Source: Oscillospiraceae bacterium (lineage in GTDB: Bacteria > Bacillota > Clostridia > Oscillospirales > Oscillospiraceae). Taken from it: DNA of 33,572 nucleotides. The translations under genes and the position numbers were made by a program. Below, piece by piece: positions 33,477-33,572 of this stretch. Numbering within the stretch: position 1 is the first letter of the stretch; the number at the start of each line of letters is the position of its first letter. Location of the stretch: the NCBI GenBank assembly GCA_902765025.1, contig CACWYC010000019.1, forward strand, positions 1 through 33,572, in the 5' to 3' direction. Under the pieces are notes generated by a model, which was given only the letters and a program-made list of their open reading frames with translations, made no database searches and was not told the origin of the DNA.

Positions 33477-33572
33477 ATCGAGTAGGAGGGGCTGAATAAA
33501 CCCCGACCTCTCACACCACCGTGCGTACCGTTCGGTACACGGCGGTTCAACCGCATAAGTGCAGAGACTCGT
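33477..33572 (-). mobile_element. Group II intron, 3' part (domains V-VI), cut by window edge
   Basis: Read on the minus strand, the sequence ACCGCCGTG-TACC-GAAC-GGTA-CG-CACGGTGGT forms a domain V-like hairpin: a 9-bp lower helix, a 2-nt bulge, a 4-bp upper helix and a tetraloop, with a CGC triad as in group IIC introns. Domain VI-like GGTCGGGG..CCCCTCC and the 3' end CCTACTCGAT follow. The intron would end at 33477, directly before the reverse complement of the four-helix-bundle stop codon. The intron body and any reverse transcriptase lie beyond the right edge. Confidence 0.8.

Overview
The window is a 33.6 kb, GC-rich stretch of a Gram-positive Clostridia chromosome, most likely from an Oscillospiraceae/Ruminococcaceae-type gut anaerobe. 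This rests on a complete S10-spc-alpha ribosomal protein cluster in Firmicutes order, a zinc-type S14, a KOW-domain gene between map and infA, a T-box in front of cysS, strong AGGAGG ribosome sites, and GC-rich palindromic repeats between genes. No species is claimed.

Layout. Bases 1-191 are the 5' end of a group II intron (minus strand) that runs off the left edge. It sits just beyond the terminator hairpin of a zinc-ribbon membrane protein gene (241-1035). From 1225 to 16979, all on the minus strand, lie rpsJ-rplC-rplD-rplW-rplB-rpsS-rplV-rpsC-rplP-rpmC-rpsQ-rplN-rplX-rplE-rpsN-rpsH-rplF-rplR-rpsE-rpmD-rplO-secY-adk-map-KOW-infA-rpmJ-rpsM-rpsK-rpsD-rpoA-rplQ. A near-consensus promoter with a long leader precedes rpsJ (17274-17302). 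Bases 17400-18662 hold GC-rich palindromic repeats around a small membrane protein gene. Then come cysS with its T-box leader (minus) and, divergently, a copper operon csoR-copA (plus) with a CsoR-type palindrome inside its promoter. The copA frame runs on into a second metal-binding domain that has its own ribosome site and start codon, so it may also yield a free CopZ chaperone.

From 29020 down to 23470 (minus) runs DUF1385-prmC-recA-recX-rimO-pgsA, probably one operon from the promoter at 29044-29072. From 32633 down to 29088 runs a lipoprotein with Asp/Gly-rich repeat motifs, an OmpR-type response regulator and a sensor kinase, which together look like a surface-signalling unit.

The right end is the most unusual part. 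A tRNA-Leu(CAA) is followed by a 17-bp perfect hairpin. Next comes an array of short hairpins joined by a 7-nt linker that reads GTGATGT in the left half and its exact reverse complement ACATCAC in the right half. Then comes a gene for a four-helix-bundle (S23/IVP-like) protein, whose stop codon touches the 3' end of another group II intron (minus strand) that runs off the right edge. The linker/hairpin array plus the four-helix-bundle gene is the best candidate here for an undescribed system.
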